This document shows, one piece after another, positions 63,278-64,000 of a stretch of DNA of 64,000 bases. The notes beneath the pieces are model-generated. The model saw only the letters and a program-made list of their open reading frames with translations. It was not told the origin of the DNA and made no database searches. Within the stretch, counting starts at the first letter, position 1, and each line of letters opens with the position of its first letter. The position numbers were made by a program, and so were the translations under genes. The DNA lies in contig NZ_JOEH01000025.1 of assembly GCF_000719095.1 (NCBI RefSeq), positions 1-64,000 on the forward strand, given 5' to 3'. The stretch is from Streptacidiphilus jeojiense. GTDB taxonomy: Bacteria > Actinomycetota > Actinomycetes > Streptomycetales > Streptomycetaceae.

Positions 63278-64000
63278 TCAGGCCCCTGCCGCGTAGCGCC
63301 AGAAGTCGCGCATGATCTCCGGTGGGGTCGGGCTGGCCATTCCGAGTTGGGTGAACATCAGGGCGACCGTGCCGGTGGCGGGGGTCAGGTGCGCGGTCGT
63401 GCCGGTGCCGCCGACCCAGCCGTAACGGCCCGGCACGATCCAGGGGTTGACCGGGTCGACGTCCACCGAGCCGCCGTAGCCCCAGCCCTGGCCCTCCAGG
63501 AACAGGTCGCCGGCCACGCGTTGGTCCCGCGTCAGCTGATCGGTCGTCATCCGCCGCACCGCCCCCTCCGACAGCAACCGACGGCCGCCCGCCGCCCCCT
63601 CGGCCAGCAGCATCCGGGCGAAGGCGTACCAGTCGTCCACCGTGCCGACCAGGCCGCCGCCCCCCGACGGGAAGGCCGGCGGCCTGCTCCACTGGCCGTC
63701 CGGGGCATCAGCGAGCACCGGGGAGCCGGCTGCGTCCGGCTGGTAGTAGCTGGCGAACCGGGACAGCTTGGCAGGCGGCACCTCGAAGGCGGTGTCCACC
63801 ATGCCGAGCGGCTCGAACAGCCGCTCGGCCAGGAACTCGGGCAACGGACGGCCGGTGACCCTGGCGACCAGCACACCCTGCAGGTCCGAGCAGGTGTTGT
63901 AGAGCCAGGCCTCGCCCGGCTGGTGCAGCAGCGGAACCCCCGCCAGCTTCGCCATCCACACCTCCGGAGCCGGATTCGCTTGCGGGAACGGCGGCGCCGG
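63278..64000 (-). CDS. serine hydrolase (beta-lactamase family), partial at the right edge
   Basis: The C-terminal ~241 residues of a class C-type serine hydrolase are inside the window; the SxxK nucleophile region lies beyond the right edge. Visible elements are the YxN motif in WLYNTCSDL, LFEPLGMVDTAFEVPPAKL, a GGGGLVGTVDDWYAFARML segment, and the C-terminal WVGGTGTTAHLTP with the HxG/KTG-like GTGTT. The first in-window residues read FPQANPAPEVWMAKL, in frame with the rest. The end at 63278 follows FWRYAAGA. It is convergent with the esterase. The N-terminus, and so its location, cannot be judged. Confidence 0.82.
   Translation of the reverse strand, partial: PAPPFPQANPAPEVWMAKLAGVPLLHQPGEAWLYNTCSDLQGVLVARVTGRPLPEFLAERLFEPLGMVDTAFEVPPAKLSRFASYYQPDAAGSPVLADAPDGQWSRPPAFPSGGGGLVGTVDDWYAFARMLLAEGAAGGRRLLSEGAVRRMTTDQLTRDQRVAGDLFLEGQGWGYGGSVDVDPVNPWIVPGRYGWVGGTGTTAHLTPATGTVALMFTQLGMASPTPPEIMRDFWRYAAGA

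Overview
The window is about 70% GC, codons end almost always in G or C, and intergenic distances are short with many 4-base start/stop overlaps. Together with the gene families present (LCP cell-wall enzymes, F420-dependent oxidoreductase, DUF4328, ROK and LAL-LuxR regulators, a duplicate TatB, a DmdR/IdeR-type iron box) this points to a filamentous actinomycete, Streptomyces or a close relative (Kitasatospora, Streptacidiphilus). The regulator-rich, hydrolase-rich content looks like an accessory chromosome region rather than the conserved core. I see no tRNA, rRNA, CRISPR array, phage module or PKS/NRPS cluster.

Layout. 0-1.1 kb: remnant of an IS630-family element. 1.2-11.3 kb: oxidoreductases paired with divergent TetR regulators (each with duplicated operator palindromes), an MMPL exporter in one operon with an OmpR-type two-component system, and an ARMT1-type phosphatase. 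11.3-17.0 kb: a secreted, circularly permuted GH3 glycosidase flanked by two ROK-family sugar-responsive repressors. 17.4-25.4 kb: DUF4328 membrane protein, GNAT, a DUF6542-LCP cell-wall pair, an ArsR-type regulator divergent from a flavin reductase, and an FAD monooxygenase. 25.5-27.4 kb: a CopD-type membrane protein behind an iron box, and an F420 oxidoreductase. 27.4-33.4 kb: a stretch of hypothetical genes of which three are frameshifted (a small protein, a HEAT-repeat protein, another small protein), plus a 48-residue membrane peptide and a BNR-repeat lipoprotein.

33.6-56.2 kb is dense in regulation: a NarL-type two-component system, a DUF1330 protein, an alpha/beta hydrolase, two divergent paralogous AraC regulators, a second MMPL exporter divergent from a hydrolase-SDR pair, two tandem ~900-residue LAL-type LuxR regulators, a PAP2 phosphatase overlapping a lipid kinase, and a three-gene ABC-2 exporter beside a second NarL-type two-component system.

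56.2-64 kb contains the two parts I find most interesting. First, a tightly coupled four-gene operon reading leftward (59246 to 56261) that encodes a 65-residue peptide with a Gly-Gly-Gly/Leu-rich tail, two proteins of unknown function, and a cytoplasmic beta-lactamase-fold serine hydrolase; a perfect 20-bp palindrome lies just upstream of the peptide start. Second, a three-gene operon of cupredoxin lipoprotein, four-helix membrane protein and an extra TatB. The window closes with an OhrR regulator divergent from an HSL-type esterase across a near-perfect 24-bp operator, and a serine hydrolase cut by the right edge.
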